Below, one piece after another: positions 44,282 to 52,699 of a stretch of DNA of 64,000 nt; within the stretch, counting starts at the first letter, position 1, and every line of letters starts with the position of its first letter. The notes below the pieces were generated by a model. That model made no database searches and had not been told where the DNA came from. It was given only the letters and a program-made list of their open reading frames with translations. The stretch is from CAZAQV01 sp964487255 (GTDB taxonomy: Bacteria; Myxococcota_A; Polyangia; Polyangiales; CAZAQV01). The DNA lies in assembly GCA_964487255.1 (NCBI GenBank), contig CAZAQV010000002.1, positions 257,312-321,311 of the forward strand, in the 5' to 3' direction. Position numbers and translations under genes: made by a program.

Positions 44282-45097
44282 ATGCGCCGAGCGACCATTC
44301 TTGGGCTCGCCCTGGCCGCTGTCGTTTCCGTAGGCTGCGGCCCGTCGGTCCCCGATCCTAGTGATGCCGCACTTCACGATGGAGGCCACGCGGCGCCCAT
44401 TCCCGACGCCGGCTGCGAGTGCTCAAGTTCTCAAACGGGTCGGCGAACGCAAGAGAGCGCTTGCGGTGACTACGAGCAAACCCGCACCTGCGATGGCTGC
44501 AAGTGGCTTGCATGGCAAGGGGCCCCGGGCTGCGTCTGCACGCCGGGAGAAGTCGGCGAAGAGCGCGAGGTCGAGGGCGGCGAGGGCTGCATGAAGGGCA
44601 TCAAGGTCGAACGCGAGGTCTGCAACGACGAAGGGACCCGTTACGACATTGTGCTCGCAAGTGATTTCGACGGCTCACGCGTCGATTGCATCGCCGGTAT
44701 CACCGAAGAGCGCGAGAGTATCGGCGAATGTGGCACGTTTAAGCAGACACGCTCCTGCGATAACAACTGCATGCCCGGCTCTTGGCTGGGCACGGACGAT
44801 TCCTGTGCGTGCGAGTACCAAGGTGGTTCGAACTGGCAAGAATGTGCAACACCTCAAGGTGTCGACTGTGGTTGGCAGTACTGTAGTTCAGCCGGCGATT
44901 GGTACCCGTGTGCCACCAACCCGAACAAGCCCGCGCGATGTCAGCCTGGAACCTTTTGCGCTCCAATCTGCATCGCCGGTGATGTCAAAGCGTGTCAGGG
45001 TGAAACGGTCACGCTGCCGTGCGAAGGTGACCGCTTCAAGCGCTGCACCTGCCAGAGCGATGGCCGCTTCAACTGCTCACTTACCTGCTTTGGCTAG
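44282..45097 (+). CDS. Cys-rich lipoprotein
   Basis: 271 residues from the second ATG (44282); the first (44276) lies only 4 nt after a TACTGT box. Lipoprotein signal AAVVSVGC (Cys19). The mature protein contains more than 25 Cys, in loosely repeated units of the form C-x3-QTR-x-C (YEQTRTCDGCKW; FKQTRSCDNNCMPGSW), which recall thrombospondin-type modules, then CxxGxxxxCPxC-like blocks to the end. Extracellular or periplasmic, disulfide-rich; function unknown. Tail to tail with fliP. Confidence 0.75.
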   Translation: MRRATILGLALAAVVSVGCGPSVPDPSDAALHDGGHAAPIPDAGCECSSSQTGRRTQESACGDYEQTRTCDGCKWLAWQGAPGCVCTPGEVGEEREVEGGEGCMKGIKVEREVCNDEGTRYDIVLASDFDGSRVDCIAGITEERESIGECGTFKQTRSCDNNCMPGSWLGTDDSCACEYQGGSNWQECATPQGVDCGWQYCSSAGDWYPCATNPNKPARCQPGTFCAPICIAGDVKACQGETVTLPCEGDRFKRCTCQSDGRFNCSLTCFG

Positions 45098-45105
45098 AGC
45101 AATAC

Positions 45106-45831
45106 TCACGCGTACCCGAGCACCAATGCTTTGCTGAGCAGGTACCAACCGTCAACCATGACGAAAAGTAGCAACTTGAAGGGCAAAGAAATCGTCGTGG
45201 GCGAAAGCATGTGCATCCCGAGCGCGAGCAAGATATTGCTCACCACCACGTCGATGATCAAAAAGGGAAGAAAGATCACAAACCCGATCTGAAACGCTTC
45301 GGAAAGTTCGGTGATGACAAAAGCGGGAAAAGCGACCATGAGATCCGTAGATTCGGCTCGCTCTGGTCCTTGTTCGATTGCCTCGCGATCGTCGGTCTTG
45401 TCCGGTCGAACCGCCGTCGAAACCACGGTGTTCGCCGCGGAGAGTTCGACGAAAAGTTCGAGTTCGGCCTCCCCTGCGTTGCGGTGCAAAAAGCCGCGAA
45501 GCGGTTCGAGCGCTGCCGCCCCCGCCTCAAGCAACTTCTCGAGGTTCTCACCCGCTAGCGACTCGTTGAACGCGACGCTCGCCAAGTGTGGCGCTGCGGC
45601 GTCGCGCATCTGCGCGCCGACAGGACGCATGACATAGAGCGACAAGAGCACGGCGACCGCGCTGATGACGATGCCCGACGGAACCTGCTGGGTGCCAAGC
45701 CCACTTCGCAGGATGGAGAAGACGACTGTGATCTTGATAAAGCTCGTCGCCAACATGAAAGCGAAGGGCAACAGTGATAGGCCGACGAGTAGCAGAACGG
45801 ACAGAACCGGTTGCGTGAGGATGCTCTCCAT
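45106..45831 (-). CDS. fliP: Export-apparatus protein FliP/SctR, orphan
   Basis: 241 residues. Typical FliP/SctR segments: LSLLPFAFMLATSFIKITVVFSIL, PSGIVISAVAVLLSLYVM, then after a periplasmic loop of about 75 residues VAFPAFVITELSEAFQIGFVIFLPFLIIDVVVSNILLALGMHML and PFKLLLFVMVDGWYLLSKALV. The family forms the core of the flagellar or type III export gate with FliQ and FliR. Neither those nor any other export gene is in the 64-kb window except fliO just upstream. The loop shorter than in E. coli lacks a visible cleaved signal. Confidence 0.93.
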   Translation of the reverse strand: MESILTQPVLSVLLLVGLSLLPFAFMLATSFIKITVVFSILRSGLGTQQVPSGIVISAVAVLLSLYVMRPVGAQMRDAAAPHLASVAFNESLAGENLEKLLEAGAAALEPLRGFLHRNAGEAELELFVELSAANTVVSTAVRPDKTDDREAIEQGPERAESTDLMVAFPAFVITELSEAFQIGFVIFLPFLIIDVVVSNILLALGMHMLSPTTISLPFKLLLFVMVDGWYLLSKALVLGYA

Positions 45832-45837
45832 CGCTTG

Positions 45838-46203
45838 CTAGGCCGACTTCTTAAGCAGACGCGCCGCGAAGCTCGGCCGCGCCGCCAGCTTGCTCTCCGC
45901 GATTTCGTCTTCAGGACGATCGGGAAGCTGCCGAAGCAATGAGATGCCTTGGTCTGACACGCCAATCAAGAGCTCCTCCCCATCGACACGAACAATCGCG
46001 ATGCGCTGCCGTTGCCCTAGTGGAAGCGTGGCTTCGAGCCGCAACCTTTCGCCGGCGAGTTGCCCGAGTCCGCGCTGGGCGACCAGACGCAGCACGACAA
46101 ATGCAAGCGCACAGACGATCAGCAGGGCCCCCAACGTCTGAAGAAGCTGCACGCCGTAGTTCGTCGTCGTCAGAAGCGCTGCCACCGTCAAAAGCATTGC
46201 CAC
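45838..46203 (-). CDS. fliO: FliO-like protein
   Basis: 121 residues. One N-terminal helix (LLQTLGALLIVCALAFVVLRL) followed by a small cytosolic beta-domain (LRLEATLPLGQRQRIAIVRVDGEELLIGVSDQGISLL), the known layout of FliO. FliO helps FliP assemble in flagellar systems and is not part of injectisomes, so its presence argues for a flagellar-type origin. It ends 6 nt before fliP. Confidence 0.85.
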   Translation of the reverse strand: MAMLLTVAALLTTTNYGVQLLQTLGALLIVCALAFVVLRLVAQRGLGQLAGERLRLEATLPLGQRQRIAIVRVDGEELLIGVSDQGISLLRQLPDRPEDEIAESKLAARPSFAARLLKKSA

Positions 46204-46319
46204 GGAGCAGAACTTCCCGAATCACCCCCGACCTGTCAATCCCCGTCCTGGCTACGCTCGCAGCTTCCTCATCACCTTGCGCCATAACGATTGTGCCGAC
46301 GGTTGAGGCGCTGCACTTG

Positions 46320-46338
46320 AGCGCACACGTGGTGCGCT
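46320..46338. promoter_or_regulatory. 7-bp perfect hairpin upstream of fliO
   Basis: AGCGCAC and GTGCGCT around an ACGTG loop, without a T-run on the minus strand, between the 46364 gene and fliO. It could end the upstream gene or act in the fliO leader. Confidence 0.3.
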
Positions 46339-46363
46339 ATCTTTAAGCTCGGAGCTAAGCTGT

Positions 46364-47008
46364 TCAGGAAGCCGGGATGCCGGATTGAATCGCCTCAGCG
46401 AGCGGATTCGATGCCTTAAGCTCGGCGATGCGAACCCCATCCGGGCCCAACTCAACGAGATAAAAGCGAGGTCCAACCAGACAGAAGGTCAACGCTTCGT
46501 GCGTAATGAGCTCTGAAAGCCCGTTCGCAACTGTCTCTAGTTGGCCTAAATCGTCGAAACGAGTCGGAAAATTCGCAGCTGTAGGCGAGTTTCGCGCTTC
46601 AAGTTCCTCTGACAGATCCTCATGTAACGCAAGGAGAGTCGACGGAACCGAGGAAAGCTCGAACTCTGCGTAGCCATGGCAATCCTCAAGCGGTAGACGA
46701 AACTCCGCTTCCCCCGTTGGAGCAAACTCGACCTGTAGTGTAGCCAATGATTTTCCATCGACCCTGTGTAACGCTGCCAGAGGAAGCGGATTGTCAAAGA
46801 CCGAGACCGAACCTCCATCGGCGACGGTCAGGCAATGCACGACACCATCGCTGTCCGAGCCCAGCGCCGATTGGACAAGCTTGCAGAGGAAATCTGACCC
46901 AGCCCTCTCCGCCTCGAACTCATCGATCGCCTTCTCGATGGCGGACCGTTGCTCGGAGCTTGCGATGTTCTCCGTCGTAAACCCCAGCAACCTGTCGTAT
47001 ACGGGCAT
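46364..47008 (-). CDS. Hypothetical protein
   Basis: 214 residues, soluble, family not recognised. N-terminal helix (SSEQRSAIEKAIDEFEAER), middle beta-rich (GVVHCLTVADGGSVSVFDN, EFRLPLEDCHGYAEFELSSV), and a C-terminal ALTFCLVGPRFYLVELGPDGVRIAEL. No signal peptide. ATG 47008 is preceded after 6 nt by TATAGA, a leaderless start. No link to its neighbours is evident. Confidence 0.65.
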   Translation of the reverse strand: MPVYDRLLGFTTENIASSEQRSAIEKAIDEFEAERAGSDFLCKLVQSALGSDSDGVVHCLTVADGGSVSVFDNPLPLAALHRVDGKSLATLQVEFAPTGEAEFRLPLEDCHGYAEFELSSVPSTLLALHEDLSEELEARNSPTAANFPTRFDDLGQLETVANGLSELITHEALTFCLVGPRFYLVELGPDGVRIAELKASNPLAEAIQSGIPAS

Positions 47009-47014
47009 GGCGCT

Positions 47015-47020
47015 TCTATA
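47015..47020 (-). promoter_or_regulatory. -10 box (TATAGA) 6 nt before ATG 47008
   Basis: On the minus strand TATAGA is separated by 6 nt from the ATG. No Shine-Dalgarno. Confidence 0.45.
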
Positions 47021-47126
47021 CCACCCTATGCCCTGGCGTGCCGGAGGATGGCGAAATCCGCAACGAGCTGGCGTTTTGCTTCACCACCTGCGAGCGAATG
47101 CGTGCGAGATGGTTACCGATGCGGGC

Positions 47127-47702
47127 TTAGAGGTCACCCCAGAGTCTGCCGAGATGAAGTTCAACGGCTTCGAAGGGCTGTGCGCGAACACTTACGGAGC
47201 CCTCGAAGGTTTGCACGATTTTCCATGCAGCTGGCTCCGTCGAGGTGTCGAGTGAAAGTACCTCAAGTGTCTTAGAGAGAGGATCCACCAGCCACACATG
47301 GACAACCCTCGCTGACCCGTAGATTGGCAACTTGCGTACCCGGTCGAGCGCCGCTGTCGACGGTGAAATGACTTCGCACACCCAATCCGGCGCGAGTTCA
47401 ATGTACGCCGCATCGGGCACGTGCGCGAGTCTCGTTCGTTTCCACCCAGCCAGGTCAGGTACCAAGACATGTTCATCCAAATGCAGCTCAGGTTCATCCA
47501 GAATAATCCAGCCACCTGGACCGCCATCTCCGTCATCAAACTTGGTAACGAGTTGTCCACCGATCTTAGAAGATGCCATCGCATGCCGCAGCGCCGGCCG
47601 CGGACTAAGTTGCAGCTCCCCGTCTATCAGCTCAGCGACTGTGTTGTCCGGAGCTGCTAGCACATCCTGATAGGTCGCAACCTTTTTTGCTGCTCGGGAC
47701 AC
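47127..47702 (-). CDS. Uma2 family (DUF820) putative endonuclease
   Basis: 191 residues from GTG 47702 (start fixed by TAGACT 7 nt upstream; a longer frame to 47762 would include the promoter). PD-(D/E)xK-like fold of the Uma2/DUF820 family: AELIDGELQLSPRP (conserved Glu/Asp), DEHVLVPDLAGWKR (the Asp of PDLAG) and PDWVCEVISPSTAALDRVRKL (the E-x-S and Lys core). Family members are abundant in cyanobacteria and some Myxococcota; the role is unknown, nuclease activity is only suggested by the fold. Confidence 0.85.
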   Translation of the reverse strand: MSRAAKKVATYQDVLAAPDNTVAELIDGELQLSPRPALRHAMASSKIGGQLVTKFDDGDGGPGGWIILDEPELHLDEHVLVPDLAGWKRTRLAHVPDAAYIELAPDWVCEVISPSTAALDRVRKLPIYGSARVVHVWLVDPLSKTLEVLSLDTSTEPAAWKIVQTFEGSVSVRAQPFEAVELHLGRLWGDL

Positions 47703-47709
47703 ATTCACA

Positions 47710-47715
47710 AGTCTA
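47710..47715 (-). promoter_or_regulatory. -10 box (TAGACT) 7 nt before Uma2 GTG
   Basis: TAGACT on the minus strand with 7 nt to the GTG 47702, the same box as before the kinase at 14234. Confidence 0.45.
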
Positions 47716-47799
47716 GCGCATCTCGTCTCGCCTGACAGCTGAGCGACGCTGGATGAAGCCATCCACGAGCAGGGCTAGTCTAGGCGACTAAGAAGAACG

Positions 47800-49938
47800 C
47801 TATGAAGCCGACGTCTCGAGCACGCTCTCGGCGAGGAGCTCGGCGACGTCGAGCTGGCGCACCGACTCTTCCTTTTCTTCGGCTTTGAGCCCGTCGGTGA
47901 GCATCGTCATGCAGAACGGACATCCACTTGCGATGGTGTTGGCGCCCGTATCGAGCAGCTGCAGCGTGCGCTTGCTGTTGACGCGCTGGTTGCCCTCGCG
48001 CTCCTCCATAAACATTTGCGCGCCGCCTGCGCCGCAGCAAAGCCCTTTCTTCTTGTTCCAGGTATCAACCTCAACCACCTCGAGGCCAGGAATGGCTTTG
48101 AGGATGTCTCGCGGCGAATCGTAGATGTCGTTGTAACGACCGAGGTAACAGCTGTCGTGGTAGGCCACTTTGCCCTGCACTTCACGCTCCGGCCGCAAAC
48201 GACCTTGGGCGACGAGTCCAAGCAGAAAGTCGGTGTGATTGACCACCTCAAAGTGACCGCCGAACTGTGGGTACTCGTTCGCGATCGTGTTGAAGCAATG
48301 CGGACACGCCGTGATGATCGTCTTTTTGTCCGCGCCCACTTCGTTGAGCGTCTCGACGTTGCTCTCCGCCATCATTTGAAAAAGGTACTCGTTTCCGGCA
48401 CGTCGCGCGGGGTCGCCTGTGCACTGCTCACGTGTGCCGAGAATCGCAAAATCGACACCTGCGGTTTGCAGCAGCTGCGCAACCGAACGTGAGATCTTCT
48501 TGGCTCGGTCGTCGTAACTCGCCGCGCAACCGACCCAGTAGAGCACACGGGCATCAGGCTTGTCCTCGATGGTCTTGATATCGAGCCCCGAAGCCCAGCT
48601 GTCACGATCCGAAGCCGCCAAGTTCCACGGGTTCCCATTGCCCTCAATGCCGTTGAACGGACGCTGAAGGTCTGGCGGAAATTCGGCCTGCATCATCACT
48701 TGCTCACGTCGCATGCCAACAATCTTGTCGACGTAGGAGATGTTGACCGGGCACTGCTCTTCGCACGCGCGACATGTTGTGCACGACCAAATCACGTCCG
48801 GGTGCAAGATAGCCGGCACGAGCGGTTGAATCTCGATGGCCCGGAAGTAGGCGTCGGCTGGCGGCGCGGGGTTGGTGTGGATCTCTTCGTTGTCAGCCGG
48901 CACGCCACGCACCATCCCCTCGAAGCTCTCGACGCCCGTGAGCGCCTCTTCGGCGTCGTAGACGTGGTCACGAAGCGCGATCGTCAGGTGCTTCGGAGAG
49001 AGCTTCTTGCCCGTTACGTAAGCGGGGCAGTTGTCGCTGCAACGTCCGCACTCCGTGCAGGTATAAAGGTCGAGAATGTGTTTCCAGCTGAGGTCTTGCA
49101 CGGTAGCAATACCGACCGCTTCTTCGCGCTCGACTTTGCCTTCGAGGTCGTCGACCAGCGGTAGAGCGCCCTTGGGTGCCACGTCTCCAGCAAAGACATT
49201 GGGAACGACCGTCAGAATGTGGAAATGCTTCGAGAACGGAAGAATGTTAAGAAAGATGAGAACCAGCGCCACATGCGTCCAAAACCCTGCGTGCGCCAAC
49301 ACGACGAGCGATTGTCGCGACAGGTCGAAACCGCCGAGCGCGAGAGAGAGCGCAGAGCCCGCCCACTCGCTGGGCCGAAACGAAAACGCCTCGCCGGCCG
49401 CTTGTGCTTCGAGCTGAAACCAAGCCGCATCATAGAGTAGATCGGCCACCATCATCGTCGCGATGATGCCGAGGATAAGCAACCCCTCCCCCTTGAGTGT
49501 CATGCGCTGCGTCTTTTTGAGCCGCAGCCAAACGAACACGCTCACACCTGCAAGCACGAGCACCGCAACGGTGTCTTTGGCAAAGCCGTAGAGCATGCCA
49601 AGCGGCGCATCGTGCGCGAGCAGCCCCCAAAGGTCGAAGGTTGGGTCGTAACCGCGCGCTACGAGTACGATTGTTCGCAGCAGCAAAATGGAAAACCCGA
49701 AGAAAATGACCGCGTGCGCGATGCCCGCAAGTCGATAGCGGGAAGCCGGGTCGACCATCTTCTTCTGTCCGAAAACATAGAGGACGAGATTGGTCAGGCG
49801 CTTGAAGAACGAGCCATCCGTCAGCGAAAAGCGCGGATGGGCTGCGCCCGCCCCGAGCTGACGAATACGCCGGTGCGCGGTCCAAGCAAAGAAACTGAGT
49901 GTAACGACCAGCAATGCGGTCATGGCTGCAGCGCTCAT
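47800..49938 (-). CDS. EtfD-like membrane FeS oxidoreductase (NarI-like + HdrD-like fusion)
   Basis: 712 residues. About six N-terminal helices of the NarI/HdrE-like cytochrome b type (IAHAVIFFGFSILLLR). Two ferredoxin-type clusters follow (CTECGRCSDNCP and CTTCRACEEQCP). Then two CCG domains with noncubane cluster-type motifs (CPHCFNTI, HDSCYLGRYND, CCGAGGAQMF, SGCPFCMTML). The same fusion is known in actinobacteria and myxobacteria as EtfD, which passes electrons from ETF (loaded by acyl-CoA dehydrogenases) to menaquinone. No etfAB gene is adjacent, but glutaryl-CoA dehydrogenase is in the window. Confidence 0.9.
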   Translation of the reverse strand: MSAAAMTALLVVTLSFFAWTAHRRIRQLGAGAAHPRFSLTDGSFFKRLTNLVLYVFGQKKMVDPASRYRLAGIAHAVIFFGFSILLLRTIVLVARGYDPTFDLWGLLAHDAPLGMLYGFAKDTVAVLVLAGVSVFVWLRLKKTQRMTLKGEGLLILGIIATMMVADLLYDAAWFQLEAQAAGEAFSFRPSEWAGSALSLALGGFDLSRQSLVVLAHAGFWTHVALVLIFLNILPFSKHFHILTVVPNVFAGDVAPKGALPLVDDLEGKVEREEAVGIATVQDLSWKHILDLYTCTECGRCSDNCPAYVTGKKLSPKHLTIALRDHVYDAEEALTGVESFEGMVRGVPADNEEIHTNPAPPADAYFRAIEIQPLVPAILHPDVIWSCTTCRACEEQCPVNISYVDKIVGMRREQVMMQAEFPPDLQRPFNGIEGNGNPWNLAASDRDSWASGLDIKTIEDKPDARVLYWVGCAASYDDRAKKISRSVAQLLQTAGVDFAILGTREQCTGDPARRAGNEYLFQMMAESNVETLNEVGADKKTIITACPHCFNTIANEYPQFGGHFEVVNHTDFLLGLVAQGRLRPEREVQGKVAYHDSCYLGRYNDIYDSPRDILKAIPGLEVVEVDTWNKKKGLCCGAGGAQMFMEEREGNQRVNSKRTLQLLDTGANTIASGCPFCMTMLTDGLKAEEKEESVRQLDVAELLAESVLETSAS

Positions 49939-49949
49939 GTTTTGTCCTC

Positions 49950-50537
49950 CTACCCGAGCATCGAATCACGCCGACGAGGTAACCTCGCCGAGAAGAAGGC
50001 TTTGAGCTTCACCAAGTTTCGCTCGTCCGCCCTGAAGCTTGGCGCCTCGAAACCGTCTGCAAATTTGCGTACATCGGTCAAAAAAGCGTCTCGAACTTCG
50101 GTGTTCGTGATGATCGCCTCAGCGTCTCGCCCACGCGCAGCACCTTCGCGCAGGCCGCGCACGTACTCCTCTAGCCGTCCGTAGTCGTCACCCAGAAACG
50201 CCCGAACTTGTTCGCAATCGTCGACGAGCTGGTGAATCGCCTCGTCGATCTCAAACTCGTGCTGCGCGGAATCATAGTGGCGGAGCGCTTGTTCCGTTGC
50301 CACGCGCATCACGAAGGCATCGTCGAGGTAGCCAATGTCGTCAATGCCGTCAGGAACCAAGTCGAGACTGCGAAACAGATAGTTGAGTCCTCCTGCGATC
50401 GTTTCGCGCAAAGGTTCGGGCAAACTTGCCTGCTCCAGAAGTCCTGAGAGCTTGCGTGCGTCTTCGCCTAGACTCTTGAGCCAAGCCGCAAAGGTGTCGA
50501 GAAAACTGGCCTGGTCTGTCTGCGTCGTGTTTTCCAT
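49950..50537 (-). CDS. YkvA/DUF1232 domain protein
   Basis: 195 residues from ATG 50537. The DUF1232 core is LRETIAGGLNYLFRSLDLVPDGIDDIGYLDDAFVMRVA, with the conserved DLVPD-x-IDDIGYLDD; the family is found in membrane or cytosolic proteins of unknown role. The N-terminal part is helical, the C-terminal part charged. ATG 50549 would start within the -10 box TATGTT, so 50537 is preferred. It starts next to element A2. Confidence 0.88.
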   Translation of the reverse strand: MENTTQTDQASFLDTFAAWLKSLGEDARKLSGLLEQASLPEPLRETIAGGLNYLFRSLDLVPDGIDDIGYLDDAFVMRVATEQALRHYDSAQHEFEIDEAIHQLVDDCEQVRAFLGDDYGRLEEYVRGLREGAARGRDAEAIITNTEVRDAFLTDVRKFADGFEAPSFRADERNLVKLKAFFSARLPRRRDSMLG

Positions 50538-50544
50538 GCCCGCG

Positions 50545-50550
50545 AACATA
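50545..50550 (-). promoter_or_regulatory. -10 box (TATGTT) 7 nt before YkvA ATG
   Basis: TATGTT on the minus strand with a 7-nt gap to ATG 50537. The left end of element A2 starts 11 nt upstream, so the repeat supplies the -35 region. Confidence 0.45.
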
Positions 50551-50561
50551 CAGAGTTCTTT

Positions 50562-50637
50562 GGCTCTTCGCTAGGCTTCCTCCACACCAACAACGATGCA
50601 GGTAGCATCGTTGGCTGTTCCTCCAGACCGTTCATCG
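50562..50637 (+). repeat. Dispersed element family A, copy A2
   Basis: Left arm GCTCTTCGCTAGGCTTCC; perfect 9-bp hairpin (CAACGATGC 50591-50599 with GCATCGTTG 50605-50613, loop AGGTA), and a right arm with GTTCATCG. The hairpin sequence shares nothing with A1, A3 or A4. It lies between uvrC and the YkvA gene, at the -35 position of the latter. Confidence 0.8.
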
Positions 50638-50650
50638 ACTGAGTTTTCTT

Positions 50651-50735
50651 GCTCTTCACTAGGCTTTCTGCGTAGCAACGATTCGTGCTGATAGCACAAT
50701 CCGTTCTGCGAAAAGAGCATTCATCGATGAGGCCA
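50651..50735 (+). repeat. Dispersed element family A, copy A3
   Basis: Left arm GCTCTTCACTAGGCTTTC; hairpin stem GTGCT with loop GAT (50685-50697), extended by GATT/AATC; right arm AAAAGAGCATTCATCG and a GGCCAGCGG like the repeated arm of A1. It follows A2 head to tail. A third, more degenerate right arm (GTTCATCAACTG) lies near 50825. Confidence 0.8.
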
Positions 50736-50851
50736 GCGGGGAAATCCAAGCGTGTGGTATCTCCACACCGAGCGATTTCGAGCGGAAGCCGAAGAGCAAG
50801 TTGCACAGCGGCTCCTCGAAAGACCGTTCATCAACTGCCTTTTCCTGCTCT

Positions 50852-52681
50852 TCACGTGCCGCGTGAACCGAGGGTTTTGCGGATCGCTTCGATCTGCCGT
50901 CGATTGGCTCCGGCTGCGCGCAAGGCATCATCGGCCGCCGCCGCGATAGCGTCCACCGACGCAAACGCCTGCAGGAGCTTACGCTTCGTCTTTGGGCCTA
51001 CTCCGGGGACACCGTCCAGTTCACTTCGAAAGCGCTGCTTTCGCCCAACGATGCCGCGCAGGCGGTTCGAAACGCGGTGTGCCTCATCACGAGCGTGCGT
51101 CAAAATACGAAACGCCGCCGCATCTCTCACTTCGATCGCATTTTTGGTGCCTGGCAAGACGATGCGGTCGAGTACGCGCTCGCCACCCGGACGGTCTTTC
51201 TCTTTGGCGATCCCCACGATCGGAACTTCAACACCGAGCGTCCTCGCCGCCTGTTCGGCAACCGAGAGCTGACCTCTTCCACCATCGACCACAAAGAGGT
51301 CGGGCAGCGTCCAGGCTCGCTCACGGTCTACGCGTTGCGCGCGATGGAGGCGACGGGCGAATACTTGATACATGGCGCCATAGTCGTCACCCGGTGTCAC
51401 ACCCTTGACGTGAAAACTGCGATAGCGCGACGGCTCTGGTTCGCCGCGAAACATAGCAACGAACACAGCGCTGGTATCTTGGCCTCCGAGGTGCGAGACG
51501 TCCACGCACTCAATGCGCTGAGGCAGTGTTGGCAGGCGCAGTCGCTTCTGCAAGACAAGTAGCTTGGCCTCTACATCATCGTGGCGAGACTCAGCCTCTT
51601 TGAGGGCGTGCTCTGCGTTCTCTTGGGCAAGGGCCAGCAGGTGCAGACGACGACCCCGTTGCGGCACGCGAAAACTGACCCGCTTGCCTCGGTCCTCGCC
51701 TAGCACTTGTGCGATAGCGTCGTGCCCTTCGGGCAACACCGAAACAACGAGTTCGTCTGGGATGAACGAAGTCACCGGGTAGTAGCGGAGAGCAAAACGC
51801 GAGAGCACTTCATCGTCTGGCAGTGGCGTCGACTCAAAAGGATAGCTCGAAATCGAGGACACTCGGCCATCGCGGACTTGCACGACGGTGATAAGCCCTG
51901 CGTTCTCTGCGCGTGAAATCGCGAGCGCGTCGACCGAACCGTCCTCCACCGCTGCCACACGTTGCCCTTCTCGCACAGCTTCAACGGCCCGTAGCTGGTC
52001 ACGAATCTGCGCCGCCAGTTCGTACTCCAAGGATTCGGATGCCAGTTGCATACGCTCACGCAGCGACTTCACGAGCGACCCATGGCGCCCCTGCAAGAAG
52101 AGTGAGGCTCCCTGAACCTGCGACGCATACTGGCCCTCGTCGACGGGCAGCACACACGGCGCCGGACAGCGGTCAATCTGATACTGAAGACACGGTCGGC
52201 GTCGAGACCGCATCTCACTGTCGGTGCACGTACGAAGGCGGAAATGACGATTGACGGTACGCAGCGCACTGCGCGCCGCAGTTGCCGACGGGTAGGGTCC
52301 GAAATACTGCGCACCATCGACATCCGGACGACGAACCACACGCAGTCGTGGCCACATCTCGTTCGGATCGAGTCGAATTGAGAGATAGTCTTTGTCGTCT
52401 CGGAGCTTGACGTTGTACGTGGGCTGAAGTGACTTAACAAGCTCGGCTTCGAGCAAAACGGCTTCACGTTCAGTCTCGACAACGTAAGTTTCAATATCGC
52501 CAACTTCGTGTTGAAGTCGGTCGACAAAGGCGCGCATATCTGTTCGCCCCTTGGCAAAGTAGCTACGAACTCGCGAGCGCAACGATGTCGCTTTTCCCAC
52601 GTATAGGACTTCACCGTCGTGTCCACGGAATACGTAGACACCCGGTTTTGCGGGCAAGTCAGCAAGGCGGTCAGCTAACAC
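50852..52681 (-). CDS. uvrC: UvrABC system protein C
   Basis: 609 residues from GTG 52681. GIY-YIG nuclease domain at the N-terminus (PGVYVFRGHDGEVLYVGKAT), UVR motif (LEYELAAQIRDQLRAV), RNase-H-like endonuclease (IECVDVSHLGGQDTSAVFVAM, VVDGGRGQLSVA) and a C-terminal helix-hairpin-helix (VPGVGPKTKRKLLQAFASVDAI). It cuts on both sides of bulky DNA lesions in nucleotide excision repair. Length and all motifs are normal. Upstream gene 18 nt away on the same strand. Confidence 0.97.
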   Translation of the reverse strand: MLADRLADLPAKPGVYVFRGHDGEVLYVGKATSLRSRVRSYFAKGRTDMRAFVDRLQHEVGDIETYVVETEREAVLLEAELVKSLQPTYNVKLRDDKDYLSIRLDPNEMWPRLRVVRRPDVDGAQYFGPYPSATAARSALRTVNRHFRLRTCTDSEMRSRRRPCLQYQIDRCPAPCVLPVDEGQYASQVQGASLFLQGRHGSLVKSLRERMQLASESLEYELAAQIRDQLRAVEAVREGQRVAAVEDGSVDALAISRAENAGLITVVQVRDGRVSSISSYPFESTPLPDDEVLSRFALRYYPVTSFIPDELVVSVLPEGHDAIAQVLGEDRGKRVSFRVPQRGRRLHLLALAQENAEHALKEAESRHDDVEAKLLVLQKRLRLPTLPQRIECVDVSHLGGQDTSAVFVAMFRGEPEPSRYRSFHVKGVTPGDDYGAMYQVFARRLHRAQRVDRERAWTLPDLFVVDGGRGQLSVAEQAARTLGVEVPIVGIAKEKDRPGGERVLDRIVLPGTKNAIEVRDAAAFRILTHARDEAHRVSNRLRGIVGRKQRFRSELDGVPGVGPKTKRKLLQAFASVDAIAAAADDALRAAGANRRQIEAIRKTLGSRGT

Positions 52682-52699
52682 GACATGCCAAGGTTAGCG

